Positions 38,942 to 50,633 of a stretch of DNA of 64,000 bases are shown here, piece by piece; position 1 is the stretch's first letter; the number at the start of each line of letters is the position of its first letter. The notes beneath the pieces were generated by a model that saw only the letters and a list, made by a program, of their open reading frames with translations, did not search any database and was not told the DNA's origin. The DNA lies in NCBI RefSeq assembly GCF_008831285.2, contig NC_045142.1, positions 25,433,876-25,497,875 of the forward strand, written 5' to 3'. The stretch is from Nymphaea colorata (taxonomy: Eukaryota > Streptophyta > Magnoliopsida > Nymphaeales > Nymphaeaceae). The position numbers were made by a program, and so were the translations under genes.

Positions 38942-39125
38942 ACCAGTGGCGGAAACAAATGTAGGCTGATGTGGGCGATTGCCCACACGAGTAAAAAAAA
39001 AAAGCATTATTTATGCATTAAAACCTTAGTCATTTTTATTTATTTATATATGAGTGTTTTTCAACTTTAAAATATATACTATTAGTGCCCCTATGAAATT
39101 TATGGCTCCCTTGAAAACCAATATC
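38942..39125. repeat. Repeat fragment with GTGGCGGAAAC start and palindrome
   Basis: CAGTGGCGGAAAC is followed by the near-palindrome ATGTGGGCGATTGCCCACAC (38970-38989), a poly-A run and a T-rich body with GTGCCCCTATGAAATTTATGGCTCC. Same family as the pieces near 11.6, 36.8 and 37.2 kb. Confidence 0.6.
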
Positions 39126-39876
39126 GTCTTAAAAGAAGATGATAATTTAAAAATATTCCATGTTTACCATTGATCTGCTTGCTTAGGGGACTGGGTGTTG
39201 GGCTGTGCGAGGATGTTTATGTAATAAAACCGCCTTTTTTCGTTTTTTTGCATTTTGCAGGATTTTAATCAGTCTATTAGCCAATTATGTTTTCTTATTA
39301 TTCATATATTGAAATCAAATGTTCGCCCTAATTGGACAGGCAAATTTTGTATTGAGTTAAAAATCTGTCGCTAACTTTGCTTTTGGTTTTCGTATCAACT
39401 TCATTTACATTGTTCATATCTCGATCACGAATACTTACTGATGTATTGAGTTAAAACCAACAATAAATGAAAAATTTGCTCCAAGAATCATAGCATAGGT
39501 GGTCGTGTTAAGGTTGTGTATCAGCCATGCCGTTGGTATGATTCTTATAAGTGCCATTCTTGTGAACTGCAAACAGTTAGGAACATGACACTTTAGTTGA
39601 TGGATGTACTTTAGTCTACGCACTTGATAAAGCAGTATGAGACCGTGGGAAGATGAAGGGATTCGAGTTTTATTTGGGTGGCATCCACTCACCTGAAAAA
39701 AAAAAACACTACTGAGTTGGCAATTGAATTCATCTCCCAGATTAAGTTAATCTTTTTTTTAGGGTTCACAGCCCACATGCTATTCCATGTAGAAATCCCT
39801 CTACCAGAGAAACCAAAACCCTGGTTTATTATGATTATGAATGTGAAATAATAACAAATAGTGAAGCTTTCATCAT
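39126..39876. other. Intergenic DNA, nothing recognised
   Basis: No gene or clear repeat seen between the repeat fragment and the MITE. Confidence 0.5.
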
Positions 39877-39879
39877 TAA

Positions 39880-40277
39880 GGGGGCATTTGGTTGGCAGGA
39901 AAAGCACTGTTCAACAGGAAAAAAATTTTAAATTTTTAAAACTTTTCCATTTGATCAAACATGGAAAAAAAATTTGGACCGTTGGAGATGATTCTGGAAA
40001 AATATTTCCGGAAAAATTTCTCCAGCCAGAGGGGTGGAGAAATTTTTCCAGAAATTTTTTTGTGACCGTTGGAGGAGGAAATTTTTTCTCCCTCCTCCCT
40101 CCTTCTTCCTCACCATTCCCATCAAACAAAGAAATTTTTTTCTAGAAAAATAATTCCTCCATAACAAACACAAACTGGTTTTGGAAAAACGGAAAAAATT
40201 TTCCGTTTCTTCAATTCCAGAAATTTTTTTCTAGAAATTTTTTTCCAGAAATTTTTTCCTGACCATCAAACGGCCCC
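39880..40277. mobile_element. Tourist-like MITE (398 bp) with TAA target duplication
   Basis: The left end GGGGGCATTTGGTTGG and the reverse complement of the right end (GGGGCCGTTTGATGGT) form imperfect terminal inverted repeats. The element is flanked by TAA on both sides (39877-39879 and 40278-40280), the duplication expected for PIF/Harbinger-derived Tourist elements. The interior is non-coding and rich in CCAGAAATTTTTT and its complement, so the whole element can fold on itself. No transposase. Short frames inside are chance. Confidence 0.8.
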
Positions 40278-40468
40278 TAAAACATTGGTTTTTGCTAGTT
40301 TTTGTGATTCTACCTTTTCAGAATCACCAACAATCTAATCAGGGCTGTACGATATATCATTATAAACAGTTAAGAGAAAGATTAGAAGAAAAATGTACAT
40401 TTTTGTATTGTAATGTTAGTTTATATATTTTTTTCTTTGTTTTTCTACAAAAAAATCCATATGTTTTA

Positions 40469-40509
40469 GATTGATGGTCCTAGTTAGATAAATGAATGAC
40501 TCTGGATAG
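40469..40509. repeat. 41-bp direct repeat bordering pararetrovirus copy A (left)
   Basis: Starts GATTGATGGTCC and ends CTCTGGATAG. It recurs at 43540-43580 with one clear mismatch, bracketing copy A. Confidence 0.85.
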
Positions 40510-40839
40510 TCACAATAACCACCTTCGCCTTTTCTCAAAGAGAAGTTGCATGTCTTGTTACTTTCACTTTTTTTATGTGCATGAGATTCCTTTCGTCTTT
40601 ATTCCTTTTATCTTCAACTAGCGTTGGTTTATGTTGCATAAAGAGCGTCGGCAACTATGACATTCTTCTAGAGGCTTCTCGCAATGATTTCACAAAGAGA
40701 AGTCAAATTGGTGATGTTTAATTTTTACATGGAAAGTACTATACCCATAAAAAGTTTAACCATAACGTACAATGATCAAGTTTTTACCGATTTTGACAAA
40801 CGTTATGTTGCAGGGTTAAAGACTCAGCAGATTCGTCCC

Positions 40840-42130
40840 TTTGTCACTTTATGTATTAGTTATTTTCCATCCCTTCTACAATCACTTCTTCATATTGTTC
40901 TTTATCGTCACAGTCTCCTCCATCATTCCACAACTTTCATTATCGTGTCTTTGGAGGATCGCTCCAATATTCTAATTGTCACCTGCCCATTCTACTATGT
41001 TACTGTCATAGATTTGAAAGAAATGTTTGTATAAGCCAGGGTTTGTGCTTAACATACTTTGGCAAGGAATGCAAGATTTTGCAGTAACCTTATTGTCTTT
41101 TAAAAAGATACGTGTATTTCTATCTTCCGCCACCATCAAAGTGGATCTAGTGTAATGGGTATTTTGGTCTGTGGCTATTGTATAAGCTCTCCACCTCTTA
41201 AGTTGTGAATACACATCACCTTCAAGAAAAGCAATTCTAATAGTGTCTTCAGAAATTCTATTTTGTAGGGAATAAAGTGAAGTGAAATGTTTATCAAAAT
41301 TTCTTGTTTTGCTTCACATGAGTATTCATAAGAACGAGGGATACATTCAGTATCTAGATAACATAGCCAAAAGGGTTTATACTTCCAATTTCAAACATTT
41401 TTCTTATCGTATACACCGACCACCAATTAAAATCAAGGCATTTTGCTTGTTCTTCTTTGGTAGTCATAATTTGTTTCAGAAACCCTTGATCCAGAAGAGC
41501 CTTGAGAGAGAGTTTTATTCCCTGAATTTCTTAATCTTGCCACTTTTTGAGATTAAGTATGACATGTATAATTGAGAATTCTTACTCATATTCACAAAAA
41601 AAAATTGTCGTCATAGTGGTCATGTTTGTATTTGATCAAAGTGAATCTTAAACAAGGCTTTATCTTGCTTGAGTTTTGTAACAATGTCCTCAATAAGTTC
41701 TACATATCAACTTCTTCTTTCCTTTTTGTTTGAATACCAAACGATAGATCTGTTCTTTCACTAGTTTTAGAGTTTCTATATTTTCGTTTAGCTATTCTTT
41801 TTCTTTCTTTCTCCAACTTATTTTTGATTTAGCTACCTTTAGACTTCTTTCTAGGGCAAGATAAGCATCTAGGTTATGAGGTCGGAGGGGTATATATTCC
41901 ATGGAGATTTACGGTAGAGTTTTTGTTTGGAGTTGTCCATTTTTCAGGTTTAGGTGGCTTGCCACTATGAAAAAGATTTTTGGGTATGAAGGATTCTGTT
42001 TATTTTGCCAAAGATTGTCTAGTATGATATGGCCTTTTAGATCTAGAATAAGACTAGGAGAGGTTCGGAAGACTAGATTGAATGAGAAGAGAAAATTGGT
42101 AGCCCTAGGTCTAGGTCAATAGGCATATGG
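40840..42130 (-). pseudogene. Pararetrovirus copy A: coiled-coil and unrecognised block
   Basis: Read right to left, it holds a Lys/Glu-rich coiled-coil-like stretch (about 42120-41700), then a conserved block with VYSQLKRWRAYTIA and VTAKSCIP (about 41580-40972) and an acidic end. It corresponds closely to copy B at 45320-46650. I do not recognise the family. It lies between RNase H and the promoter region, so it would be the last reading frame of the virus. Frames are broken several times. Confidence 0.6.
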
Positions 42131-42489
42131 CTTGTGGAGGCCATTTTTCTTGTAATAAAAAAATAGAAAGTGAGAACAATGCATTCTATATTGTATATCA
42201 CGGTTAATGACTTTTATAAATAAATTTAAATTTAGTCTACATGATGTGGGGCTACTGCTAACTGGAATCAATACAAGAATGAGATGAGGATGCTCAGAAT
42301 TCTTGTTTCATAGTGGCGACCAAATGCTACAATATCTAATAAATTGTCACTTACTTTATTTTAATAGAAAAAGAGGGATCAATGTCATGTAGTCATTCTC
42401 TATACTGTTCAAGATATCCTATCATTTTATTAAGTCTCCTGATCTTGGATTCATAAACATCAATATCTCTATTCGTCTTTTGAGATTCT

Positions 42490-43420
42490 ACTCAACATGT
42501 CAGCTAGACGGTTGTCTTCTCCCTTTATGTGTTCAATGTCACCATATAATTTTGGTTTATAAGGGTATCTTTAAAGGATATCCATCTTTTTTGATTTATT
42601 CATTTTGAGTTCTTGTTTTATTAAAATTTCACAATAACATCACAATCTGTTCTAACTATGATTTCCTTTTTGTTAAGCAAAAACAAGCAAAAACTATTTA
42701 ACCCATATACTACAGTGAGAATTTCCTGGTCGATATTACTAGAAAGTCCTTTTTCTCTGTATTGGCCACTGCTATACCTTTAAATGACCTCAATTGCTTT
42801 AGAAGCATATTTGTTGGGTTTTCTTTTTTATACTACTCCCCGTCCATTGATACATCTATCTATTTCAATAATTAAGAAATCTGAATCTAGGGGGAGACAC
42901 ATTTATGACAACTATTTTATAACTTCTTTAACTTTTTTTGTTTGTCTTTATATATTCCATATTAAAATTTTTAATGTCAGTTTGTCCAAGTTGCCATATA
43001 AAAAGACAAACCACTTTTTCTAAGTCGTTTATAAATGGTTTTGCATGATTGTTGTTTATAAATGTACCTCAAATTCTAACACTTTTGTGGCTATATGTGG
43101 TTGTAACTTAATTTTTCCTTCACCAATTTTTATACCTAAATGTTCTACGTATTTTCAGGAGAATTGTGCCTTTTTACTATTGATTATAATTTCATTTAGT
43201 AAAAATTCTCCTATTACAATTTTTAAGTGACCCAAATGTTCGGGTTGGGTCTTCCTATGAACAAGAACTTCTTCTATATAGATACAAACAAATTCTCTAT
43301 ATTGGCTAAATATCATACCCATCTTTCCTTGGAATATAGCAGAAGTATTTTTTTTGGATACTATCTTTATGCATTTTTATTTGCCAAAATTCAGATTTGC
43401 AATCTAACTTATTAAACATT
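42490..43420 (-). pseudogene. Pararetrovirus copy A: RT C-terminal part and RNase H
   Basis: A minus-strand relic matching copy B: the RT region just after the active site, the connection to RNase H, and the RNase H segment ending near 42490. The catalytic YIDD of RT is YIEE here (around 43269-43280). The N-terminal half of RT and everything upstream is missing; the copy stops near 43500 at non-viral or rearranged sequence. Multiple stops. Certainly inactive. Confidence 0.75.
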
Positions 43421-43539
43421 TTACTATGCTATATATTATTGATTAATTCAGTTTTATCGGGTATATCATAAGAGTCATTTATAACATTATCATTAAGTCA
43501 TATGTACTCTATAACTGTTATAAAAATTTATATGTTTGA

Positions 43540-43580
43540 GATTGATGGTCCTAGTTAGATAAATGGATGACTCTGGATAG
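43540..43580. repeat. 41-bp direct repeat bordering copy A (right)
   Basis: Partner of 40469-40509. It lies just past the truncated RT of copy A. Confidence 0.85.
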
Positions 43581-43619
43581 CCAAAGTCATAATTCAATAT
43601 ACATATAGCCTCAGGAGGT

Positions 43620-43825
43620 GACCGAATGCTTATCCTGTAGGGTATGTCACAACGTAAATTTTTATATTGAAAAATTTACAAAATTAAAACTCATATTTAT
43701 CCTAGATGTTGGATATAGATGTGACCGAGTACTGATCCTGTAGGGTATGTCACAACGTAAATTTTTATATTGAAAAATTTACAAACTTAAAACTCATACT
43801 TATCATAGATGTTGGATATAGATGT
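43620..43825. repeat. 103-bp tandem duplication
   Basis: Two copies start GACCGA at 43620 and 43723 and share a central palindrome-like TAAATTTTTATATTGAAAAATTTA. A single diverged copy lies at about 52695-52790. In each place the repeat sits next to the promoter-unit arrays. Confidence 0.85.
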
Positions 43826-44990
43826 GGACTATTACATACTCTCCGGTGGTGCTTATATTAGCGCTGGACTTTAAAATAAGACAAAGCTTGGAAAATGAAT
43901 TGGAATTCTTCTTGAACATGCTAAACACTACCAAACAAAAACTTTACATGCGAAGTAACTCAAATGAGGACAACTGTCATGTGCTAGAAAAGGTGGTAGT
44001 CGAACATGACTAAAAAGTCAAAAGTGTCACAGTGCACAATAGTGTCCGCTGTAGTGCAACAGTGCTGCTACAAGGACTGTTACAATGACAGCTATAGTAA
44101 CTGCCTTCGTCTTTTACCAAAAAAGAGGGATCAGATTTGTACATAAAAACACAGTTTGCTTTTCTTACATCATGGGAGGTAGAGGAGAAGAGGGAAGGAG
44201 TTATGAAGGAAGGGGACTAAGTACTTGGACGTAAGTACTCGATGATAGATATAGATGTGGATGGATATTACATACTCCGGTGTGGTGCTTATATAGGCTC
44301 CAGACTTCAAAATAAAGTATAACTCAGAAAAGGAATTGGTTCCTGCTCGAACAAGCTAAACACAATCATACAAAAATGGTTACATGCAAAGTAACTCAAA
44401 TAAGGACAGCTGTCGTGTGCTAGAAAATGTGGTAGTTGAACGTTTCTAAAAAGTCAAAAGTGTTACAGTGAACAATAGTGTCCGCTGCAGTGCAACAGTG
44501 CTGCTACTAGGAATATTACAATGACTGTTATAGTAACCGCCTTCGCCTTTTACCAAAAAGAAAGAGGGATTAGATTTGTACATAAAAACACCAGTTTGCT
44601 TTTCTTACATCATGGTTGGCAGAGGAGAAGAGGGAAAGAGCGATGAAGGAAGGGGACTAAGCACTTGGATGTAAGTACTCGATGGTAGATATAAATGTGG
44701 ATGGATATTACACACTCCGGTGTGGTGCTTATATAGGCTCCAGACTTCAAAATAAAATATAACTCAGAAAAGGAATTGGATTCCTGCTCGAACAAACTAA
44801 ACACTATAAAATAAAAACGGTTACATGCGAAGGCACTTGAAGAAGGATAACTGTCGTGTGCTAGACGAGGTGACAGTCGAACGTGTCTAAAAAGTCAAAA
44901 GTGTTACAATGCACAATAGTGTCTGCCGCAGTGCAACACTGCCACAACAGGGACTGCTACAATGGCCGCTACAATAACCGCTTTCGCCTT
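43826..44990 (-). promoter_or_regulatory. Tandem array of about 440-bp pararetrovirus promoter units
   Basis: Two full units and one partial unit, in minus orientation. The TATA motif (TATATAAG on the minus strand) lies at 44288-44295 and 44728-44735, with a decayed one at 43852-43859, so the spacing is 436-440 bp. Each unit holds an upstream region with repeated CAGTGCACAATAGTGTCC-like blocks, the TATA box, and a leader ending at TTTTTGGTA, the first bases of the tRNA-Met primer-binding site. There it jumps to AAAGGCGAAGGCGG, the start of the next unit. Short frames on either strand here are chance. Confidence 0.75.
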
Positions 44991-45319
44991 TTCTCAAAGA
45001 GAAGCCGCATGTCATGTTACTTTCACTTTTTTGATGCGCATGAGATTCCTTTCGTCTTTATTTTTTTTATCTTCATGCAGCGTTGCTTTATGTTACATAA
45101 TGAGCATCGGCAACTACGACATTCTTCTAGAGGCTGCTCGCAATGATTTCACAAGGAGAAGTTTATCACATACCTTCTCAAATGGGTGATGCTTAATTTT
45201 TACATGGAAAGTACTATACCCATGAGAAGTTTAACCATAACTTACAAGGGTCAAGTTTTTACCGATCTTGACAAACGTTAGAAAGCAGGGTTAAGGACTC
45301 AGCAGCTTCGTCCCTTTGT

Positions 45320-46650
45320 TACTTTATTTATTAGTTATTTTCCATCCCTTCTGCAATCTCTTCTTCATATTGTTCATTATCATCCCAGTCTCATCCGTCA
45401 TTCCACTCATCTTTCATTATCGTTTCTTTGGAGGATTGCTTCGATATTCTAATTGTCACCTGCCCATTCTGCAATGTTATTGTCTTGAATTCGAAAAAAA
45501 TGTTTGCATAAGCCAGGGTTTATGCTTAAGATACTTTGGTAAGGAATGCAAGATTTTGCAGTTACACTATTGTCTTTTAAAAGGATATGTGTATTTCTAT
45601 CTTCAGCCATGATCAAACTGGATCTAGTGCAGTGGGTATTTTTGTCTGTGGCTATTGTATAAGCTCTCCATCTCTTAAGTTGTGAATACACATCATCTTC
45701 AAGAAAAGTAATTCTAATAGTGTCTTCAGATATTCTAGTTTGTAGGGAATAAAGTGAAGTGAAGTTATCAAAATTTTCTGTTTTGCTTCACATGGATAAT
45801 ATCTAGATTAACATAGCCATAAGGGTTTATACTTCCAATTTTAAACATTTTTCTTACCGTATACGCCAACCACCAATTAAAATAAAGATATTTTGCTTGT
45901 TCTTCTTTAGTAGTCATAATTCGTTTCAGAAACCCTTGATCCAGAAGAGTCTTGGGAGAGAGGTTTATTCCATGAATTTCTTAATCTTGCCACTTTTTGA
46001 GTTTAAGTGTGGCCTGTATAATTGAACTTTTTACTCATATTCAAAAAAAGAATGGTCGTCATAGTGGTCATGTCTGTATTTGATCAAAGTTCTTAAACCA
46101 TAACAGTGTACTCAGTAAGTTCTACATGTCTACTTCTTCTTTCCTTTTTGCTTTCAATACCAGATGATAGATCTATTTTTCCACTAACGGAATACTTGGA
46201 CGAATTGTCTCCCTTTTTCTCTTAGTTTCCTTATTTCTTTCTTAGCATATTCTCCTAGCATTCTATTTTCTAATTTCAGAGTTTCTATTTTTTCGTTTAG
46301 CTATTCTTTTTCTTTCTTTCTCCAACTTATGTTTGCTTTAGCTACCTTTAGACTTCTTTCTAGGGCAAGATAGACATTTAGGTTCTCAAGTCGGAGGGGT
46401 ATATATTCCATGGAGATTTCTGATAGAGTTTTTGTTTGGAGTTGTCCATTTTTCAGGTTTAGGTGGCTTGCCACTAAGGAAAAGATTTTTGGGTACGTAG
46501 GATTCTGTTTATTTTACCAAAGATTGTCTAGTATGATGTGACCTTTTAGATCTAGAATACGACTAGGAGAGGTTCGGAAGACTAGACCTGAATGAGCAAG
46601 GAAAATTGGTAGCCCTAGGTCCAGCAGGCATATGGCTTGTGGAGACCATT
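45320..46650 (-). pseudogene. Pararetrovirus copy B: coiled-coil and unrecognised block
   Basis: Read right to left, it starts with a charged helix-forming region (about 46400-46150, with LENRMLGEYAKKEIRK), passes a block with FNWWLAYTV, FKIGSINPYGY and VYSQLKRWRAYTIA (about 45900-45600), and ends in an acidic tail followed by two stops near 45330. Family not recognised. It follows RNase H directly and precedes the promoter array, the position of an additional 3' reading frame in some caulimovirids. Frameshifts and internal stops are present. Copy A and copy C carry the same block. Confidence 0.6.
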
Positions 46651-46984
46651 TTTCCTGTAATGAAAAAATAGTAAGTGAGAACAATGCATTCTATATTGTC
46701 TATCATGGCTAATGACTTTTTATAGATAAATTTAAATTTAGTCTACATAATGTGGCACTACTGCTAACTGGAATCAATATAAGAATGAGATGAGGATGCT
46801 AGAACTCTTGTTTCATAGTGGCGACCAACTGCTGCATACTTAAAACAATATCTAATAAATTGTTACTTACTTTATTTTAATAGAAAAAAACGGATCAATG
46901 TCATCTAGTCATTCACTAGACTGTTCAAGATATCCTATCACTTTATTAAGTCTCTTGATCTTGGATTCATAAACATCATTATCT

Positions 46985-48640
46985 CTATTCTTCTTTTAAG
47001 ATTCTACTCAACATGTCAGTTAGACGATTGTCTTCTCCCTTTATGTGTTCAAATGTCACCTTATAATTTTGGTTTATAAGGGTATCTTTAAAGGATATCC
47101 ATTTTCTTTGATTTATTCTTTTTGAGTTATTGTTTTGGTAAAATTTTACAGTAGCATCACAATCTGTTCTAACTATGATTTCCTTTTTGTGAAGCAAAAA
47201 TAAGCGAAAACTAGTTAACCCATATACTACGGCGAGGATTTCCTAGTCGATACTACTAGAAAGTCCTTTTTCTTTGTATTGGCGACTGCTATATGTTCAA
47301 ATGACCTCAGTTGTTTTAGAAGCATATTTGTTGGGTTTTCTTTTTAACACTACTCCCCATCCATTGATTCATCTATCTATTTCAATAATTAAGAAATCTA
47401 ATTCTAGGGGGAGATATATTTACGACAATTGTATTATAACTTCTTTAACTTTTTTTATTTGTCTTATATCTTCCATATTAAAATTTTTAGTACCAGTTTG
47501 TCCAAGTTGCCATATAAAGGGCAAACTATTTTTTCTAAGTCGTTTATAAATGGTCTCGCATGATTGACTAATCCTAAAAACTGCTGAAAACTTTTGATAT
47601 CATGTACTTCAAATTCTAACACTTTTGTGGCTATATGTGGTTGTAACTTAATTTTTCCTTCACCAATTTTTATACCTAAATGTTCTACGTATTTTCAGGA
47701 GAATTGTGCCTTTTTACTATTGATTATAATTTCATTTAGTAAAAATTCTCCTATTACAATTTTTAAGTGGCCCACATATTCGGGTTGGGTCTTACTAGTT
47801 ACTATGAACAAGGACATCATCTATATAGATACAAACAAATTATCTATATTGGCTAAATATCATACCCATCTTTCGTTGGACTATAGCAGAAGTATTTTTT
47901 TTGGATATTATGTTTATGCATTTTTATTTTTCAAAATTCAGATTTGCAATCTAACTTATTAAATGTATTACTATGTTGTATATTATTGATTAATTCATTT
48001 TTATCGGGTATATCATAAGAGTCATCTATAATATTATCATTAAGTCATGTAGTCTATGACCGTTCTAAACTTCCTTCGAACTTATTTACAATGTTTATTA
48101 ACAATAAAAGCAGGGCTTCTATGGGGGCTTATACTTTGTCTTATGACTCCTAGTTTTAAGAAGTCATGTATATGTGTCTCAAAATTTTTGATATTTTCAT
48201 TTGTAGCGCTTATCTTTTTATTGGAAATAGTAAATCATAGTTCTTTAATTTGTAATATGCATTCTATTTTATTACGATTACAATGTTTTGTAGGTATTTC
48301 TCCTATAATTTTATCTTTTTCTAATATTATGAGTAAATCATTTATTTCTGTGCAGCATGTTTCTAATTTATTATAGATTTTTTGCATATCAATGGGGCCA
48401 TATTCATGACCTATTTCTAACTCTTCTAGGTTATCTTCTTTTTTATCTATGTGTATGAGTTCTAGTTTTTCTTTATAAGCACTTGGAGTTTTACATTTAG
48501 AGTCTTCTTGTTCTAGTTCTCATTCTAGTACCCAAGGAATTTGATTATTAACAAAAGAAAGGTTTGTCCTCGTAATGACACTTCCAGCCATATTTTCTAA
48601 CATGAAGTTCAATCCAATAATACATTTTGTACTATCGTGT
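46985..48640 (-). pseudogene. Pararetrovirus copy B: protease tail, reverse transcriptase, RNase H
   Basis: From right to left: a short aspartic-protease tail (about 48630-48540), a linker rich in Glu/Asp/Lys, the RT start with PHRSPAFIV (48101-48131), the RT active site YIDD (47816-47827, intact), the RT C-terminal region with KLQPHIA and FQQFLGLVNHARPF (about 47670-47530), and RNase H with the IVRTDCDA motif ending at 46985. The order is that of caulimovirid polyproteins. At least one stop separates RT segments (near 47700) and others follow YIDD and the N-terminal region, with further frame changes, so it is not functional. No integrase follows. Confidence 0.85.
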
Positions 48641-48699
48641 TCGTGTCAAAAAAGTGAAAGTAACAAGACACTCAGTTTCTCTTTGAGAAAAGGGGAGGA

Positions 48700-49124
48700 T
48701 GGATATTGTAGCAGTCACTATACCTGTCCTTGTGGCAATACTGTTGCACTGCAGTAGACACTATTGTGCACTGTAACACTTTTAACTTCGTGAACATGTT
48801 TGACTGCCACCTCAACTAGCACATGACAGCTGTCCTATTTCGAGTTTTTTCGCATGTAACCATTTTTTGTTTGATAGTATTTAGCTTGTTTGGGAAGAAA
48901 TCCAATTCTTTTTTCAAGTTGTATTTTATTTTGAAGTTTGAAGCCTATGTAAGCAACCCCGGAGTTCGTAATATTCATCCGCTTCTGTATCCACCATCGA
49001 GTAGTTACATCCACGTGCTTAGTCTCCTTCTTTCGTTGCTCCTTCCCTCTTCTTCACTATCTCCCATGCTGTAAGAAAAGCAAACTGGTGCTTTTATGTA
49101 CAATTCTGCCCCCCTCTTTCTTTT
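48700..49124 (+). promoter_or_regulatory. Pararetrovirus promoter and leader, plus orientation
   Basis: One promoter unit in the opposite direction to the arrays. Its TATA box is decayed (CCTATGTAAGC near 48943). Unlike the array units it continues past TTTTTGGTA into an intact primer-binding site, so it shows the original promoter-to-PBS arrangement. Confidence 0.65.
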
Positions 49125-49136
49125 TGGTATCAGAGC
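49125..49136 (+). other. tRNA-Met primer-binding site
   Basis: TGGTATCAGAGC, complementary to the 3' end of plant initiator tRNA-Met, the usual primer of caulimovirids and many plant retroelements. Confidence 0.85.
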
Positions 49137-50633
49137 ATAGTACTATGCGCTTGGTGTTGTAAGTACGTTTTGTGATTAATGAAAGTTTTTATGTGTGTTT
49201 AATGATTTATTTAGTGCTTAGCTTATAAGCTAAATGAAAAAGTCTCTTCCCCGGAAGCATGTATTTCTGCGTACATCTGCATAATCTGTTATTATAAATC
49301 TGTGTTTATATTGGAAGTTTTGGAGTATCTATGTATAGGTACCATGTGTTATGAAAAAGGACTTGTTACAACATGATCTGTTTGTGATATTGTTCCTGTG
49401 CTTTTGAGTTCTTGATTCTTTAGATGAGCCACTATGTAAATCCTTAAGGACAAATAGGCTATTGTGGAAAAGAAGTATCAACTGAGTCAGGAGGACGTTT
49501 AGGGAAAACCAGTACACGAATGATGAGGTCTGAATGGAATGACACATGATATTGCGCATGGTGTTTTATGAAAGAGAAATCTAAAAAGTTTTCAAAGTCA
49601 TGGGAACCATACCATAAGTTTACCATGTTCTAGTTTGTTCTTTTTTATGATAAATGTGTTATCTGTTCGTAGAACCCTGTTCTTGTGAAAAAAAAAATCA
49701 GCTTAAAAACAAGACTCATAAATAGAGTGTGGAGTTATATCGATCATACATAGGACTGTGGAATAAAAAGAGATGAGTACCTAGTAGGTTAAAAAACCTT
49801 TTGATATTGTAAAACATGTTTGCTATCAAATCAATAGTTAAAAGCTTAAAAATTTACATTAGTTACAATAAAAATTTTAACTGCACTAGTTATAATTATT
49901 AGAAATCATTAGAAATAAATTGTTTTCCAATATACCATCATATGAATAGATTAGTATACTCAAATTTAGGAATATGCCCTAAGCATAAGACACTAAAAAC
50001 AATCAATTTTTATCGATCAAGTCTTTTTCTGCTTCAGATTATATTCTATTCTTAAATGAATGACAAAGAAGACACCTACATACAAAGTCTAAAAAAAACA
50101 AGAACCTATTATCCAGATACAGGTGGGTAAGCAGATATGATCCACCTAGCACTTTAGATAAAATAATAGTTCGACAACTCAACATGATAATTATTATGAT
50201 AGCAAAGTCAAATAAAAAATTTAATCAACTTCAACGAACTATACGCTAGAGGCCAAAACAACAAGGAGCAAATTTAGAAGAACTAACAAAAAGGCTAGAC
50301 AATCCGAATATAGGAAATGGCAAAATAAAACATACCTCTATTCCTACCCCTATTCCCAAAAGTATTGCTTTTACTATAAGATAATGGCTGCATGACATTC
50401 ACTTTCCAGTCTTAGTAGAACCATTAGTAATGCAAATGAAATAAGACAAATAGATGAAAATATGTTGATCTAAAGCCAAGGTCCTAGTTTTAGAATGTTG
50501 AAAGAACTAATAGATGTAAATAGGGATTTAGAAACATGTAATAATCATCAATTAACAATACTAAATCCAATAACCTTATATAGAAGAGGGTTTTGGACTA
50601 GTAATCAGAATAAGTAGAGAAGAAGAAATTTGC

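Noticed and set aside
39911-40173. Open frames of about 70-90 residues around 40 kb
   Set aside because: They lie inside the MITE and come from its A/T-rich inverted structure.
43826-44990. CRISPR-like or satellite array
   Set aside because: Units of about 440 bp carry TATA boxes and PBS edges and match single-copy viral promoter sequence, so they are duplicated promoters.
46985-48640. Ty3/gypsy retrotransposon instead of pararetrovirus
   Set aside because: No integrase follows RNase H, no LTR pair is visible, and the RT motifs plus the movement-protein relic fit caulimovirids better.
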